DNA of 64,000 nucleotides from contig JAFUGY010000058.1 in NCBI GenBank assembly GCA_017469115.1, forward strand, positions 1-64,000. The letters run 5' to 3'. This document shows positions 25,756 to 35,132 of the stretch, in pieces. Numbering within the stretch: the first letter of the stretch is position 1; every line of letters begins with the position of its first letter. Below the pieces are notes generated by a model. It ran no database searches. It had not been told where the DNA came from and saw only the letters and a program-made list of their open reading frames with translations. Both the position numbers and the translations under genes were made by a program. This DNA comes from Oscillospiraceae bacterium (lineage in GTDB: Bacteria > Bacillota > Clostridia > Oscillospirales > Oscillospiraceae).

Positions 25756-28008
25756 TTGGAGGACGAACAGTCGAAGAAAAAATCGTCTGCAGCGGGAAAG
25801 CTCGGGTACGCGGCCTACAAGGTAACCGACGGGATCATGGACGGGATTGCTTCCGTGGCACGGTTCATTCTGAAGTTCTTCGGATCCGCGGTCATTGTGC
25901 TCCTGCTTGCAGGAATGTTGTTTGCCTGCATTTTTGCCTATTATGTAAAAAACTTCCTTGTTTCCGAAGTCGATGTCTCCCTATCCGATTATACCATCAA
26001 CCAGGCCAGCACCATCTGGTACAATGACGGTTCGGGAGAATACAAAGAGCTTGTCACGCTCACAGGCCTTGAAACCCATGACTGGGTGGAATATGAGCAA
26101 ATCCCGCACTATATGGAACAGGCTGTCGTTGCCATTGAAGACAAGCGTTTTTATGACCATAAGGGCGTTGACTGGTACAGAACTTCCGGTGCCCTGATCG
26201 ATATGTTCTTCACCATGCGCAAGACCTACGGCGGTTCGACGATTACCCAGCAGGTTTTAAAAAACGTTACGGGGAATGACGAGGTTACCGTTCAGCGTAA
26301 GCTGAAAGAAATATTCGGTGCCCTGGAGCTGGAAAAGCGATACGATAAAAAGGAAATCATGGAGTGGTACCTCAACGTGGCCTATTTCGGAGAAGGCTGT
26401 TGGGGTGTTCAACGAGCTGCCCAGAAGTATTTCGGCAAGGATGTTTCGGAACTGTCCCTGGCGGAGTGCGCATCGATTGCAGGCATTACCAATCTGCCGA
26501 CGTATTATGACCCCTTCTATAACGAAGAGAATAACAAGCGCCGTCAGGAGACCATTCTGCGGGAGATGTATAATCAGGGCTTCCTTACTTATGAGGAATA
26601 CAAGCAGTCCGAAGCAGAGCAGCTGTACTTTGCCCGTACTCCGGAGTAAGACTCCGTTCATCAGTTTTACACCTTTTATGAAGAAACCGTCATTGAAGAT
26701 GTGATTCGCGATCTGGCAAGGCTGAAGGGAATCAGCACCTCGGCAGCGCGGACGCTGGTTTTCAACGGTGGCTATCAGATCTACTGCTGTCTCGACCCGG
26801 ATATTCAGACGGCGGTGGACAATATATATGAAGATCTCAATGCCATCCCGAGAACGTCGGGAACCCAGCAGCTGCAGAGCAGCATTGTGGTGATGAACCC
26901 GTATAACGGGGCTATTGTTGCGCTTTCCGGCGGTGTTGGGGAAAAGGACAGAAACTTCCCCCTCAACCGTGCTACGACCACACAGCGCTCTCCCGGCTCG
27001 GCGTTCAAGCCCATCGCTTCCTACGGTCCGGCAACGGAGCTCGGATATATCACCCCCAACACCTGGGTGCGGGATGAATCCTATATCACGTTGAGCGGAA
27101 CCAGCTGGTTCCCCCAGAACGACGGCGGAGAAAACTACGGCTTGATGACGATTTTTGAGGCTCTGCAGTATTCTCTCAATACGGTTGCCGCGCAGATTGT
27201 TGACAAGCTGACGCCCGAGGTGTGCTATAACTATCTCATTCAGAAGCTCGGGGTGACGAGCCTTGTCCCGGATGACTGTTCCTATGCGCCGATGGCTTTG
27301 GGGCAGCTCACCAATGGGATTACCTGCCGTGAGATGGCCGCTGCCTACTGCTCTTTTGTCAATGACGGCGTTTTTACCTACAGCAGAACCTATTCTCTCG
27401 TAACGGATAAACAGGGGAAAACGGTAATCGACAATTCGCCCAGCACCATTCAGGCCTTTTCCCCGAATACCGCTCATGTAATGACGTATATGCTGGAAAA
27501 TGCCGTTGAGAACGGCACCGGAACCGAGGCAAATCTCGGCAATATGCCGGTTGCCGGTAAAACCGGTACCTCCGGCGAATATAAGGACAGATGGTTTGTC
27601 GGCTGCACGCCTTATTATGTTGCTGCTGTATGGACGGGTTTTGATACGCCGGCCCGCATCAACGTCAGCGGGAACCCTGCTGCAAGGCTGTGGAAAGCCG
27701 TCATGCGGCCTGTGCATGAAGGCCTGCCTTACCGCTCATTTACGTATCCGTATCTTGGACCCAACACCGGTGTGTTTGGCATTACGGACGCAGACCTCGT
27801 TTTACCGAACAATCCGTCCGCTTCCCCGTTTTCCGATTACAGCACGGCGCAGTTCCCGGGGCTCACCATCACGGGAGACTATCAGCCGGAAATCTATGTG
27901 GCACCGGATACCTCTTCCAACGGCGGCATCTTTTCCGACAACGGTATGTACTCCGGCAACCAGCCTCAGAATGACTGGTTCAGCAACAACATTGTGATTT
28001 TTGGATAA
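25756..28008 (+). pseudogene. Class A penicillin-binding protein with in-frame TAA
   Basis: Bifunctional peptidoglycan synthase of 750 codons, starting at TTG 25756 seven bases after AAGGAGGG. One membrane helix lies near residues 35-57. A GT51 glycosyltransferase covers about 90-260, with the catalytic EDKRFYDH and GGSTITQQ motifs. A transpeptidase follows with SAFK (Ser415), SLN and KTGTS. The codon after RTPE is TAA (26647-26649), in frame and exactly in the linker between the two domains. Family-like sequence resumes at once (DSVHQFYTFYEE). A downstream start at GTG 26701 has no good ribosome-binding site and would give a transpeptidase without an anchor. Either a true split, a recent lesion or a base-call error. 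Confidence 0.8.
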
Positions 28009-28068
28009 AGGCTTGACATTGTTTGGCAAATTTGGTACTTTCTCATAGAATATTCGGAGGTGTTTATT

Positions 28069-28347
28069 TTGGCAAGATTAGAGTATAAGGGTCATCCGCT
28101 CCTGAGAAAAGACAATATGATTTATTACGGCAGCTTTGCCGATAAGTATATTGTGATGATGCAGGTGCTGGAATCCAAAAAAGTAAAAGATCTCGATGTG
28201 GCGACGAAGGTTTCTCTCCAGCTTCAGCTGACAGATTCTTCCATCAAATCCCGTGACCGCGTGGTGAAGAAAAGTGAAAAGAGCAGCCTGTATTCTGCAA
28301 TCGATGTGGCTGCTGTCTGGCTGGAGCGTGCTCTCGCCCAGGGCTGA
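28069..28347 (+). CDS. Small conserved-looking hypothetical protein
   Basis: 92 residues from TTG 28069, eight bases after GGAGG at 28056-28060; the GTG at 28060 overlaps that site and is less likely. A TTGACA at about 28014 may be its promoter. No family recognised. It begins MARLEYKGHPLLRK and is mixed alpha/beta, soluble and slightly basic. It lies between the PBP and the NlpC/P60 genes, so a cell-wall or division link is possible but unsupported. Confidence 0.7.
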   Translation: MARLEYKGHPLLRKDNMIYYGSFADKYIVMMQVLESKKVKDLDVATKVSLQLQLTDSSIKSRDRVVKKSEKSSLYSAIDVAAVWLERALAQG

Positions 28348-28356
28348 GGCATTCTG

Positions 28357-29472
28357 ATGCGGTACCGTTGGATTGCCCTTGCTCTTGCCCTGCTGTTGAT
28401 TGTTTCCGTGCTTCCGTTTTCGGCCTCTGCCGATACGGCAGTTGTCACCGGCAAGGGCGTCAATGTGCGCTCCGGGCCGGGGCTGGGGTATAAAGTCACG
28501 GATACTTTGAAAAAGGGTACGGTGGTGGAGATCCTTGCCCAATCTGAAGGAGTTTGGGTTGCGGTGAGATATCCCGGTGGCTCAGGCTATATGTCTTCCG
28601 AATATCTGGAAGTTGCAGGGCCTGATCTCTATGTCGATGAGGGGGCATCTCAGCCCGCATCCGGTACACCCGGGCAAATCGGGGAGGATGTTTTCCTTTC
28701 CGAGAACAGCACGGCACCCGCGCCTGCAGCAGTGCCTGTTGCTACACCGGTGCCGACGCCCGTGCACTCGGCGTCTCCGGCACCTGTCAGCACTGCTGTG
28801 CCGGCCTCTTCGCAAACGCCTTATCCCTCTGCATGGCCTGTCATGCCGGCCTATGAGCCGACGCCGCGGCCTTCCGCTACCCCTGCTCCGACATCGGTTC
28901 CTACTCCTGTGCCGACTGCCCGGCCGGTTCCCACGCCTGTTCCTGCTTCTACGCCGCTCCCGATGCCCTCGGGAAGCCCCTATCCTCTTGCTACAGCTCA
29001 GCCGGAAGAAACCCCGGCTCCTCCGGCGCAGAATCTGCTCGTTCCGTCTGCGTCGAATGCTGCAGAGAGTCCAGTGGGATCTGCTCCTGCGGGGGTTTCC
29101 GGTGCAACCGGGATTGATGTGGCGGAATTTGCCTGTCGTTTTCTGGGAGCAAAATATACCTGGGCAGGGAAGGATCCCTCCACCGGGTTTGACTGCAGCG
29201 GTTTTGTCTGGTATGTTTACAGTCAGTTCGGGTATGAGCTGAATCGTGTTGCAGCAAGCCAGGCGAAAAACGGGATACACGTCGATCTTTCCGATCTCCG
29301 CATGGGCGATGTTTTGTGTTTTTATACCTACGGTTCCTACATCGGCCATTCGGGAATCTACATCGGCAACGGGAAGTTTATCCATGCGGCGAATTCCTCT
29401 TCCGGCGTTATTATAACGGAGTTGAGCAAATACCCCTGCTATGGGGTCGAAGCACGCCGGATTATTGCATAA
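28357..29472 (+). CDS. Secreted SH3b-NlpC/P60 endopeptidase
   Basis: Exported cell-wall hydrolase of 371 residues. Signal peptide to about residue 25 (ending FSASA), an SH3b cell-wall-binding domain at about 26-85 (KGVNVRSGPGLGYK), and a Pro/Thr/Ala/Ser-rich linker at about 90-245. The NlpC/P60 domain follows, with catalytic Cys280 in FDCSGFV, the histidine in GHSGIYIG and the third residue region HAANSS. NlpC/P60 enzymes cut D-gamma-glutamyl-diaminopimelate bonds in peptidoglycan. It lies downstream of the PBP gene and upstream of alr, a cell-wall neighbourhood. Confidence 0.9.
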   Translation: MRYRWIALALALLLIVSVLPFSASADTAVVTGKGVNVRSGPGLGYKVTDTLKKGTVVEILAQSEGVWVAVRYPGGSGYMSSEYLEVAGPDLYVDEGASQPASGTPGQIGEDVFLSENSTAPAPAAVPVATPVPTPVHSASPAPVSTAVPASSQTPYPSAWPVMPAYEPTPRPSATPAPTSVPTPVPTARPVPTPVPASTPLPMPSGSPYPLATAQPEETPAPPAQNLLVPSASNAAESPVGSAPAGVSGATGIDVAEFACRFLGAKYTWAGKDPSTGFDCSGFVWYVYSQFGYELNRVAASQAKNGIHVDLSDLRMGDVLCFYTYGSYIGHSGIYIGNGKFIHAANSSSGVIITELSKYPCYGVEARRIIA

Positions 29473-29490
29473 ACAAAGAAGTTGATAAAC

Positions 29491-30618
29491 ATGAACGATC
29501 TTCAAAAGCGAACCTGGGCCGAAATCAGCCTGGACAACATCAAACACAATTATGAAGCCATCAGAAGCGACATTCCATCCGGGTGCCGCTTTCTTGGCGT
29601 TGTGAAGGCAGATGCCTATGGGCACGGCGCCATGCGGGTAGCCTCCCTTTTGCAGGCCTGCGGAGCAGATTATCTTGCGGTTTCCTGTCTTGATGAGGCT
29701 CTTGAATTGCGTGACGGCGGAATCACCATGCCCATCCTGATTCTCGGGCACACACCCTGGCAATACACCGGTTGCCTGATTGAAAATTCCCTGACCCAGA
29801 CGGTTACAAATCTTGCCAAGGCAGAAGAATACTCTGCTGAGGCTGCAAAGCTTGGCAGGGAGCTTCTCATCCACATCAAGGTTGATACCGGCATGTCGCG
29901 TCTAGGCTTTCTGTGCGACGGCAGCCTCTCTGAGAAGGGGATTGAAAATATTGCCCGTTCCTGCAGCCTGCCCGGCTTGCATCCGGAAGGGATTTATACC
30001 CATTTCGCAGTTTCTGATGAACCGGGAGAGGAGAATCGTTCCTATACCGAGAGGCAGTTTTCTCTGTTTCTGCATGTGGTGGAAGAGCTGCAGCAGCGCT
30101 ACGGAATTGTTTTCCCCTTGCGTCACTGCGCAAACAGCGGTGCGGTTGTGAACTATCCTGAGATGGCGCTGGATATGGTGCGGCCAGGATTGCTGCTTTA
30201 CGGATATGGGGATGAAAACCGGCCTCTCAACCTGAAACCCTGTATGCGCTTCGTCACAACCGTGTCTACCATCAAACATTATGAGCCGGGAACTTTTATC
30301 TCTTACGGCAGAAAGTATGAGACCACCCGGAAAACCCGCGTCGGGGTGCTTGCTCTCGGCTATGCCGACGGGCTGCCGCGGGCAGCATCCGGCAAATGCA
30401 GCTTTGCAACGCCTTGGGGGATGGCTCCACAGATTGGCACTGTTTGTATGGACATGTGCATGGCTGACCTGACGGACCTCTATGAAGCAGAGGTCGGTAC
30501 CGAGGTGGAGTTATTCGGTGAGCATGCCGATATCCATGCGCTGGCCGAAGCAGCCGGCACGATTCCCTATGAGCTGCTGTGCAGTGTTACCAAGCGCGTT
30601 CCGAGAGTTTATAAGTAA
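29491..30618 (+). CDS. alr: Alanine racemase
   Basis: Makes D-alanine for peptidoglycan in the cytoplasm using PLP. 375 residues from ATG 29491, chosen because AAGAAG lies nine bases upstream; TTG 29482 is the alternative. The PLP lysine is Lys39 in VVKADAYGHG. GMSRLGF, HCANSGAVVNYP and the catalytic tyrosine region LGYADGLPR are intact. It follows the NlpC/P60 gene by 18 bases and precedes pheS by 24. Confidence 0.95.
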   Translation: MNDLQKRTWAEISLDNIKHNYEAIRSDIPSGCRFLGVVKADAYGHGAMRVASLLQACGADYLAVSCLDEALELRDGGITMPILILGHTPWQYTGCLIENSLTQTVTNLAKAEEYSAEAAKLGRELLIHIKVDTGMSRLGFLCDGSLSEKGIENIARSCSLPGLHPEGIYTHFAVSDEPGEENRSYTERQFSLFLHVVEELQQRYGIVFPLRHCANSGAVVNYPEMALDMVRPGLLLYGYGDENRPLNLKPCMRFVTTVSTIKHYEPGTFISYGRKYETTRKTRVGVLALGYADGLPRAASGKCSFATPWGMAPQIGTVCMDMCMADLTDLYEAEVGTEVELFGEHADIHALAEAAGTIPYELLCSVTKRVPRVYK

Positions 30619-30642
30619 ATGAAATAGAAGGAGAAAACCGTT

Positions 30643-31668
30643 ATGAAAGAAATGATGGAGAAGCTCAGAGAAGCTTCAATCAGAGCGATTCTGGAGAGCG
30701 AAGATGTTGACTCTCTGGAAGCACTCCGGGTCAAGTATCTCGGCAAGAAGGGCGAACTGACGGGGATCCTCCGCCAGATGGGAGGCCTTTCGGCAGAGGA
30801 GCGCCCTGTGATGGGGCAGCTTGCCAACAAGCTCCGCGGCGATATCGAAGCTGCAATTGAAGCGCGCCGCCAGGTGCTTGCTTCGGCGCTGATGGAAAAG
30901 AAGCTGGAGGCGGAAGCGGTTGACGTAACACTTCCTGCAGCGGAAACCCGCCTTGGCCATAAGCACCCGATGTATAACGTTCTCGATCAGATTAAAGATA
31001 TCTTTATCGGGATGGGCTTCGAGATCCTTGACGGCAGTGAAGTTGAGCTTGCCGATTATAACTTTACAAAGCTGAACATTGAAGATTCTCATCCTTCCCG
31101 TGAGTGGACGGACACCTTCTATTTCACTCCTGATAGCAAAATCCTTCTCCGCACGCAGACGTCTCCCATGCAGGTGCATGCCATGGAGACGAAAACCCTC
31201 CCCATTCGTATGATTGCTCCCGGCCGTGTTTACCGAAAGGACGAAGTGGATGCCACGCACTCTCCGATGTTTCACCAGATCGAAGGCATGGTGATAGACA
31301 AGGGCGTCACCATGGCAGACCTGAAGGCCACCCTGAATCTCGTGGTGGAGAAAATCTACGGGGAAGGAACCGTCACCCGCTTCCGCCCGCACCACTTCCC
31401 TTTCACTGAACCCAGTGCCGAATTGGATATCCGCTGCCACAAATGCGGCGGGAAAGGCTGCCCCACCTGCAAAGGAGAAGGCTGGATTGAAGTGCTCGGC
31501 TGCGGGATGGTTCATCCCAAAGTGCTGGCCGGCTGCGGCATCGATCCTGACGTCTACTCCGGTTGGGCGTTCGGCATGGGCCTGGAACGCCTGGCAATGG
31601 GCGAGTATAAGATTTCCGATCTGCGCCTCATTTTCGAAAATGACGAGCGCTTCCTTGAGCAGTTCTGA
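30643..31668 (+). CDS. pheS: Phenylalanyl-tRNA synthetase alpha subunit
   Basis: Catalytic subunit charging tRNA-Phe, 341 residues, the normal size. An N-terminal coiled coil is followed by the class II core with motif 2 (RMIAPGRVYRKDEVDATH) and motif 3 (GWAFGMGLERLAM). The insertion CHKCGGKGCPTCKGEGW is the usual cysteine pattern of bacterial PheS. GAAGGAG precedes the start and pheT follows 18 bases later. No T-box leader is visible upstream. Confidence 0.97.
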   Translation: MKEMMEKLREASIRAILESEDVDSLEALRVKYLGKKGELTGILRQMGGLSAEERPVMGQLANKLRGDIEAAIEARRQVLASALMEKKLEAEAVDVTLPAAETRLGHKHPMYNVLDQIKDIFIGMGFEILDGSEVELADYNFTKLNIEDSHPSREWTDTFYFTPDSKILLRTQTSPMQVHAMETKTLPIRMIAPGRVYRKDEVDATHSPMFHQIEGMVIDKGVTMADLKATLNLVVEKIYGEGTVTRFRPHHFPFTEPSAELDIRCHKCGGKGCPTCKGEGWIEVLGCGMVHPKVLAGCGIDPDVYSGWAFGMGLERLAMGEYKISDLRLIFENDERFLEQF

Positions 31669-31686
31669 GAAGGGGGAGTGTAGAGT

Positions 31687-34074
31687 ATGAAATGTTCCAG
31701 AAAATGGCTCACAGAGTTTGTTGACCTGCCAATTTCAGAGGTGGGCGACAGAGCTTTTGCAGAAGCAATGTCCGTGTCCGGATCCAAAGTGGAATCCACG
31801 GAGGATCTCAGCCTGACCATGAAGAATGTCAAAGTGGGCAAGGTTCTCTCCATTGAGCGTCACCCCGATTCCGACCATATGTGGGTCTGCCAGATCGACG
31901 TCGGAGACGGTGCTCCCGTTCAGATCTGCACCGGTGCACAGAATGTGCGTCAGGGAGATCTGGTTCCCACAGCGCTGGACGGTTCTCTCCTGCCCGGCGG
32001 GGTTGAAATCAAGGCAAAACCTCTGCGCGGTGTCCCGTCTGACGGGATGCTCTGCTCCTTCAAAGAGCTTGGCGCAACCCAGCACGACTTCCCCTATGCC
32101 ATCGAAAACGGCATCCTGATCCTTCAGGGCGATTATCAGCCCGGGGATGATATGGCTGTAAAGATGGGCCTTGATGACCATGTGGTCGACTTTGAAATCA
32201 CTCCCAATCGGCCTGACTGCCTCTGTATGATCGGCCTTGCGCGGGAAGCTGCCGTAACCTTCGGAAAAGAACTGAAGCTCCATGAGCCTGTTGTTGCTGC
32301 CAAAGCAGAAGGCAATATTGCCGAACTGGCAAAAATCGTCATTGAAGATGCCGATCTTTGCCCGCGGTATACAGCCCGCATGGTGAAAAACGTCAAGATT
32401 GCTCCCTCTCCCGAATGGATGAAGGAGCGCATCCGCAATGCCGGGATGCGTCCCATCAATAACATTGTGGATATTACCAACTATGTCATGATGGAATACG
32501 GCCAGCCCATGCACGCATTCGATTTTTCCTGTGTCGGTAACGGTGAAATTCACGTCCGCCGCGCAAGAGACGGCGAATCGATCCGCACGCTCGACGGTAC
32601 GGAGAGAGCTCTCACAACCGATATGCTTTGCATTTGCGACACGGAAAAACCTGTTGCAGTTGCAGGCGTCATGGGTGGCGAAAATTCCGAAATCGTCGGC
32701 GATACGGCCATGGTTCTTTTTGAAAGCGCCTGCTTCAACGGGCCTTCCGTCCGCCGCACGGCAACCGCTCTCGGCATGCGTACCGATGCCTCCTCCCGTT
32801 TCGAAAAAGGGCTGGATATGCAGAACACCATGAAAGCCGTGGAACGCGCCTGTGAGCTGATCGAAATGCTCGGTGCGGGCGAAGTGGTGCCCGGTGTGAT
32901 CGATGTGGTTCCCGAGCCTTTCCGCGAGACAACGCTGAAGCTGGAGCCGGAGAAGATTAATGCCCTTCTTGGCACGGATATCGATGCCGATACCATGAAG
33001 AAGATCCTGATCGATCTGGGCTTCACTATGGAAGGCGAGATCATTCATGTTCCGTCCTGGCGTGCGGATGTGGAGCATTATTCCGACATTGCCGAAGAAG
33101 TTGCCCGTTTCTATGGCTATAATGAAATCCCGACGAAGTTCACCGGTGCAATCAGCACCTGCGGAGGCTACACGCCTGTGCAGCAGTGTGAACGGCAGGT
33201 GGGTGAGATCCTGCGGAGCCTCGGGCTTGACGAAATTATTACCTATTCCTTCATCAGCCCCTCGTATTACGATAAAATCCGTATGCCGGTCGATTCTCCC
33301 CTGCGCGACAGCCTGAAGATTCTCAATCCTCTGGGAGAGGATACCTCCATCATGCGTACAACGGTGCTCCCCTCCATGCTTGAGATTCTCACCCGGAACT
33401 ATAATTTCCGGAATAAGGCGGCGCTCCTGTATGAAATCGGCAAAATTTACCTGAAGCGGGAAGACGGCCTTGCCGATGAGCCGAAAATCGTTTCCATTGG
33501 CCTGTATGGTCCGGATACCGATTTCTTCAAGCTCAAGGGCATTGTGGAAACGTTGATCTCCGGCATTACCGGCAAGGAAATGCGCTTTGTCACCGAGAAG
33601 GAGAACGCTTCCTATCATCCGGGGCGCTGTGCAAAAGTCTTTGCAGGCGATGCATGCCTCGGCGTGTTCGGCCAGATTCACCCGGCGGTGGCCGCCAATT
33701 ATGGGGTCGATACCGAACTTTACTGTGCTGAGCTGAGCTTTGATGCGCTTTATGCTTTGCGCAGAGAACTTCCGGTTTATACCCCACTGCCCAAGTTCCC
33801 CTCTGTCAGCCGTGATATCGCAGTGGTATGCAGCAATGCCATCCCGGTTGGCGACCTTTCCGATTGCATCCTGAAAAACGGCGGAGCTTTCCTCAAGGGC
33901 TGCTCGGTGTTTGATGTTTATACCGGCCGCCACATTGCGGATGGGCTGAAATCCGTAGCTTTCTCACTCACTATGCGTGCAGATGACCGCACCATGACGG
34001 ATGACGATGCTGATTCTACAGTCAAATCCGTCCTTCGTGCCTTGAAAGAACAGTACAACGCTGTCATCCGCTGA
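31687..34074 (+). CDS. pheT: Phenylalanyl-tRNA synthetase beta subunit
   Basis: 795 residues, full length. An OB-fold tRNA-binding domain covers about 40-150 (VGKVLSIERHPDSDHMWVC), then the B3/4 editing domain, the B5 domain (GTDIDADTMKKILIDLGF), the class II-like core and the C-terminal ferredoxin-fold anticodon-binding domain (FPSVSRDIAVVC). It forms the alpha2-beta2 enzyme with PheS and edits mischarged tyrosine. A strong terminator follows. Confidence 0.97.
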   Translation: MKCSRKWLTEFVDLPISEVGDRAFAEAMSVSGSKVESTEDLSLTMKNVKVGKVLSIERHPDSDHMWVCQIDVGDGAPVQICTGAQNVRQGDLVPTALDGSLLPGGVEIKAKPLRGVPSDGMLCSFKELGATQHDFPYAIENGILILQGDYQPGDDMAVKMGLDDHVVDFEITPNRPDCLCMIGLAREAAVTFGKELKLHEPVVAAKAEGNIAELAKIVIEDADLCPRYTARMVKNVKIAPSPEWMKERIRNAGMRPINNIVDITNYVMMEYGQPMHAFDFSCVGNGEIHVRRARDGESIRTLDGTERALTTDMLCICDTEKPVAVAGVMGGENSEIVGDTAMVLFESACFNGPSVRRTATALGMRTDASSRFEKGLDMQNTMKAVERACELIEMLGAGEVVPGVIDVVPEPFRETTLKLEPEKINALLGTDIDADTMKKILIDLGFTMEGEIIHVPSWRADVEHYSDIAEEVARFYGYNEIPTKFTGAISTCGGYTPVQQCERQVGEILRSLGLDEIITYSFISPSYYDKIRMPVDSPLRDSLKILNPLGEDTSIMRTTVLPSMLEILTRNYNFRNKAALLYEIGKIYLKREDGLADEPKIVSIGLYGPDTDFFKLKGIVETLISGITGKEMRFVTEKENASYHPGRCAKVFAGDACLGVFGQIHPAVAANYGVDTELYCAELSFDALYALRRELPVYTPLPKFPSVSRDIAVVCSNAIPVGDLSDCILKNGGAFLKGCSVFDVYTGRHIADGLKSVAFSLTMRADDRTMTDDDADSTVKSVLRALKEQYNAVIR

Positions 34075-34091
34075 AAACAGCGATTCTTTTG

Positions 34092-34137
34092 AACAGTGCC
34101 CCGGGAGAAGCTTCTTGCCGGGGTGCTGTTGTTTTTT
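34092..34137 (+). terminator. Terminator after pheT
   Basis: AACAG-t-GCCCCGG at 34092-34104 pairs with the complementary arm at 34118-34130, followed by GTTTTTT. Confidence 0.9.
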
Positions 34138-34148
34138 GAAAAATCCCC

Positions 34149-34177
34149 TTTACGATTGCCTTTTTTTTGTGTATACT
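34149..34177 (+). promoter_or_regulatory. Promoter of ireB
   Basis: TTTACG at 34149-34154, a 17-base spacer and TATACT at 34172-34177, 46 bases before the ireB start. Confidence 0.7.
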
Positions 34178-34223
34178 ATGCCTACAGGCAAAATTATTAT
34201 TTCATGAGGAGGTTGTTGGCATT

Positions 34224-34466
34224 ATGGAAGACGCAACCAGAAAATTTACAACTGTTGATGGAAGAAGCGAGATGAAGGACATCCTCACCTCCGTGTACAG
34301 CTCCCTTGTTGTCAAAGGGTATAACCCGATCAATCAGCTGGTCGGCTATATTCTCTCCGAAGACCCGACGTATATTACAAACTACAACAATGCCCGTCAA
34401 TTGATTTGCCGTATTGACAGGGATGAGCTCCTGCAGGAGATGCTGAAATCCTACCTTGACAAATAA
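34224..34466 (+). CDS. ireB: IreB family regulatory phosphoprotein
   Basis: 80 residues from ATG 34224, chosen because GAGGAGG lies 11 bases upstream. IreB (DUF965, UPF0297) is a small conserved Bacillota protein; in Enterococcus it is phosphorylated on threonines by the PASTA kinase IreK and limits intrinsic cephalosporin resistance. The family core [20 protein letters not shown] is clear, and threonines near the N-terminus ([10 protein letters not shown]) are candidate phosphosites. It has its own promoter and a terminator hairpin just past its stop. Confidence 0.92.
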   Translation: MEDATRKFTTVDGRSEMKDILTSVYSSLVVKGYNPINQLVGYILSEDPTYITNYNNARQLICRIDRDELLQEMLKSYLDK

Positions 34467-34476
34467 GAAGGCACTG

Positions 34477-34506
34477 CCCCGGCTGAATTTCATGCCGGGG
34501 TTCTTT
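34477..34506 (+). terminator. Terminator hairpin after ireB
   Basis: CCCCGGC at 34477-34483 pairs with GCCGGGG at 34494-34500, followed by TTCTTT. It overlaps the only ATG near the beginning of the next gene (34492), so the next gene's real start is uncertain. Confidence 0.7.
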
Positions 34507-35118
34507 CGTGAAGAAGAACCTGTAAAAAAGAAGATCGTCCAGCAAAAGAACATCCTGCTCGGAGGGAAATCCATTCCTTACGAACTGGAAAGAAAGCCCG
34601 TCAAAAACATCAATCTGCGCATCCGCCCGGACGGAACCATCCACGTTTCTGCATCTTCCCGGCACACCATGAAGCAGATTGAAGATCTATTCCTCTCGAA
34701 CGAGCGGATGATTCTCCAATCGCTGGAGAAAGCGGAGAAGTTGAAGCAAAAGGCATCCGGCATCGAGATAATGAGCCGGGCAAGAGAAGGCGAATGCTGC
34801 AAAAGGATTGTGGAAGCTTTCTGCACCATGTATTACCCGCCTTTTGCTGTAGCCTGCGGCGGCGAAATGCCGGAGATCCGTTACCGCAGAATGAAGTCGC
34901 GCTGGGGAAGCTGTGCGCCGAGAACAAAGGTCCTCACCTTTAATACGAGGCTTGCCTATGTGCCGGAGGCTTGCGCGGAATATGTTGTCGTGCACGAATT
35001 CTGTCATTTCCTTTATGCCAATCATTCCGCGCATTTTTACGCGGCAGTTGAGGCGATCCTGCCCGACTGGAAAAGCAGAAGAGATGAACTGAGAAAATAT
35101 GAAGGCCTGATGGTCTGA
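34492..35118 (+). CDS. YgjP-like M48-related metallopeptidase
   Basis: DUF45/YgjP family protein, about 208 residues from ATG 34492. The zinc motif HEFCH lies near residues 169-173, preceded by the family's MKSRWGSCAPRTKVLTFNTRL, and a third ligand is likely in ANHSAHFYA. The conserved core begins near LLGGKSIPYELERK, about 20 residues in. The ATG sits inside the ireB terminator, so initiation may occur at a non-standard codon further on. No signal peptide, hence cytoplasmic. Physiological substrate unknown. Confidence 0.8.
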   Translation: MPGFFREEEPVKKKIVQQKNILLGGKSIPYELERKPVKNINLRIRPDGTIHVSASSRHTMKQIEDLFLSNERMILQSLEKAEKLKQKASGIEIMSRAREGECCKRIVEAFCTMYYPPFAVACGGEMPEIRYRRMKSRWGSCAPRTKVLTFNTRLAYVPEACAEYVVVHEFCHFLYANHSAHFYAAVEAILPDWKSRRDELRKYEGLMV

Positions 35119-35132
35119 AAAAGGAGAATGCT

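Noticed and set aside
20434..26649. Stop-codon reassignment (TAG or TAA read as Gln)
   Set aside because: The PfkB gene ends in TAG and many genes end in TAA at the expected lengths; only one internal case of each is seen and no suppressor tRNA is visible.
26257..27717. 486-residue minus-strand frame
   Set aside because: Shadow of the PBP transpeptidase gene in a GC-rich region.
28700..29030. Apparent tandem DNA repeat
   Set aside because: It is low-complexity coding for a Pro/Thr/Ala/Ser linker, without an exact repeat unit; not a CRISPR or satellite.
28582..29874. 430-residue Arg-rich minus-strand frame
   Set aside because: Antisense to the Pro/Thr-rich NlpC/P60 gene and alr; its arginine runs arise from CCG/GCG codons read backwards.
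31735..33933. 732-residue open frame on the minus strand
   Set aside because: It lies wholly opposite pheT, which is complete and conserved; the antisense frame has no family features and no ribosome-binding site.
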